Shown here one piece after another: positions 63,477 through 64,000 of a stretch of DNA of 64,000 bases. The first letter of the stretch is position 1. Each line of letters begins with the position of its first letter. The notes under the pieces are model-generated. The model had not been told where the DNA came from. It was given only the letters and a program-made list of their open reading frames with translations, and did not search any database. The stretch is from NCBI GenBank assembly GCA_934047225.1, contig OW203989.1:18885977-18949976 (forward strand), written 5' to 3'. The translations under genes were made by a program, and so were the position numbers. The DNA is from Ypsolopha sequella. Lineage: Eukaryota > Arthropoda > Insecta > Lepidoptera > Ypsolophidae.

Positions 63477-64000
63477 AAGCGGAGAAGTAAAAAAAAACGA
63501 TATTGTTCAAAATTTTTACAACTTTTTCTTCCCAAATATCTAATGTGGATTAAATATATTAATTAAATATGGATCCGGTGAAGTTAGTATAGACACGATT
63601 TTTAATCTTAATCGTAATATGATTTTAGCAGATACTAATTTAAACAAGACACTATTAAAGCCGTACCTGCAGAAAGTATCGTATCCTCAATAAATAAATA
63701 ATCATAGTAGTCCGGGCGGCAACTGCAAGCAAACCTATCTCACAATATAATTGAACCCATCCACTTTGTAGGGACGGCTGACCTTTAGTTACTTCAAAAA
63801 CCGGTGAAGTGCGTGAAAGACCCGCGACCTGAGAGTTCCATAGCCGTCAAATAAGTTTAATAGACTTAAATAATTTTAACTAAAATAAACTCTTCATTAC
63901 CTACAAATTTATTTAAAAAATGCAATATTAAGTTGAATATTCGGGTTCGTAACTAACAACTCTGACGGACCCCTATTTCCTTTTATTTTAAGATAAAATA
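63477..64000. other. No gene seen
   Basis: A+T-rich; nothing recognised up to the right edge. Confidence 0.5.

Overview
The window looks like nuclear DNA of a moth or butterfly (Lepidoptera). It is strongly A+T-rich, has no dense coding, and is filled with repeats recognisable from lepidopteran genomes: a dispersed repeat starting GGCCAAGTGCGAGTCGG, a LINE 3' end with a (TGGA)n tail, a gag-like ORF1 with a DPDDVPTF core, and tRNA-headed SINEs. The family attributions are from memory; no search could be run. I see no complete host gene. The only host-gene candidates are a possible terminal exon on the minus strand near 30.3-30.44 kb and a weaker internal-exon candidate at 50991-51099. The window is best read as intergenic or deep intronic DNA.

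Layout: 0-1.1 kb, a decayed retrotransposon ORF1-like gene running off the left edge. 1.3-8.6 kb, small inverted-repeat elements, a hammerhead-like motif and SINE pieces. 10.07-11.2 kb, a nest in which a Penelope-like insertion carrying two opposed hammerhead ribozyme motifs, with a 12-bp target duplication, sits inside another repeat whose uninterrupted copy lies at 5.3 kb. 11.5-23.8 kb, more inverted-repeat elements and LINE ends. 26-29.8 kb, further repeats. 33.97-36.65 kb, a 36-bp minisatellite of roughly 60 units with about 640-bp higher-order periodicity; a LINE 3' end is inserted after its first unit. 37.84-38.63 kb, two 393-bp palindromes head to tail sharing one TTAA. 38.8-39.5 kb, three hammerhead-like motifs. 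40.2-42.1 kb, fold-back elements. 43.9-44.6, 51.2-51.4, 53.0-53.3 and 56.6-58.1 kb, broken LINE ORF2 fragments on both strands. 55.4-55.6 kb, a 139-bp near-perfect palindrome with a 13-bp target duplication. 62.1-63.5 kb, tandem and nested short elements.

The mobile DNA explains most of the structure. The most interesting thread is a set of Penelope-like short copies: two of them (10.2 and 55.4 kb) share the plan inverted arm, forward arm, a 43-45 bp tail beginning near an ATG, and long target duplications, and their arms carry hammerhead ribozyme sequence. A second family (4.7, 38.8, 39.2 and 39.4 kb) carries hammerhead-like cores that depart from the canonical core at the same position. Coordinates of repeat edges are hand-read and may be off by a few bases.
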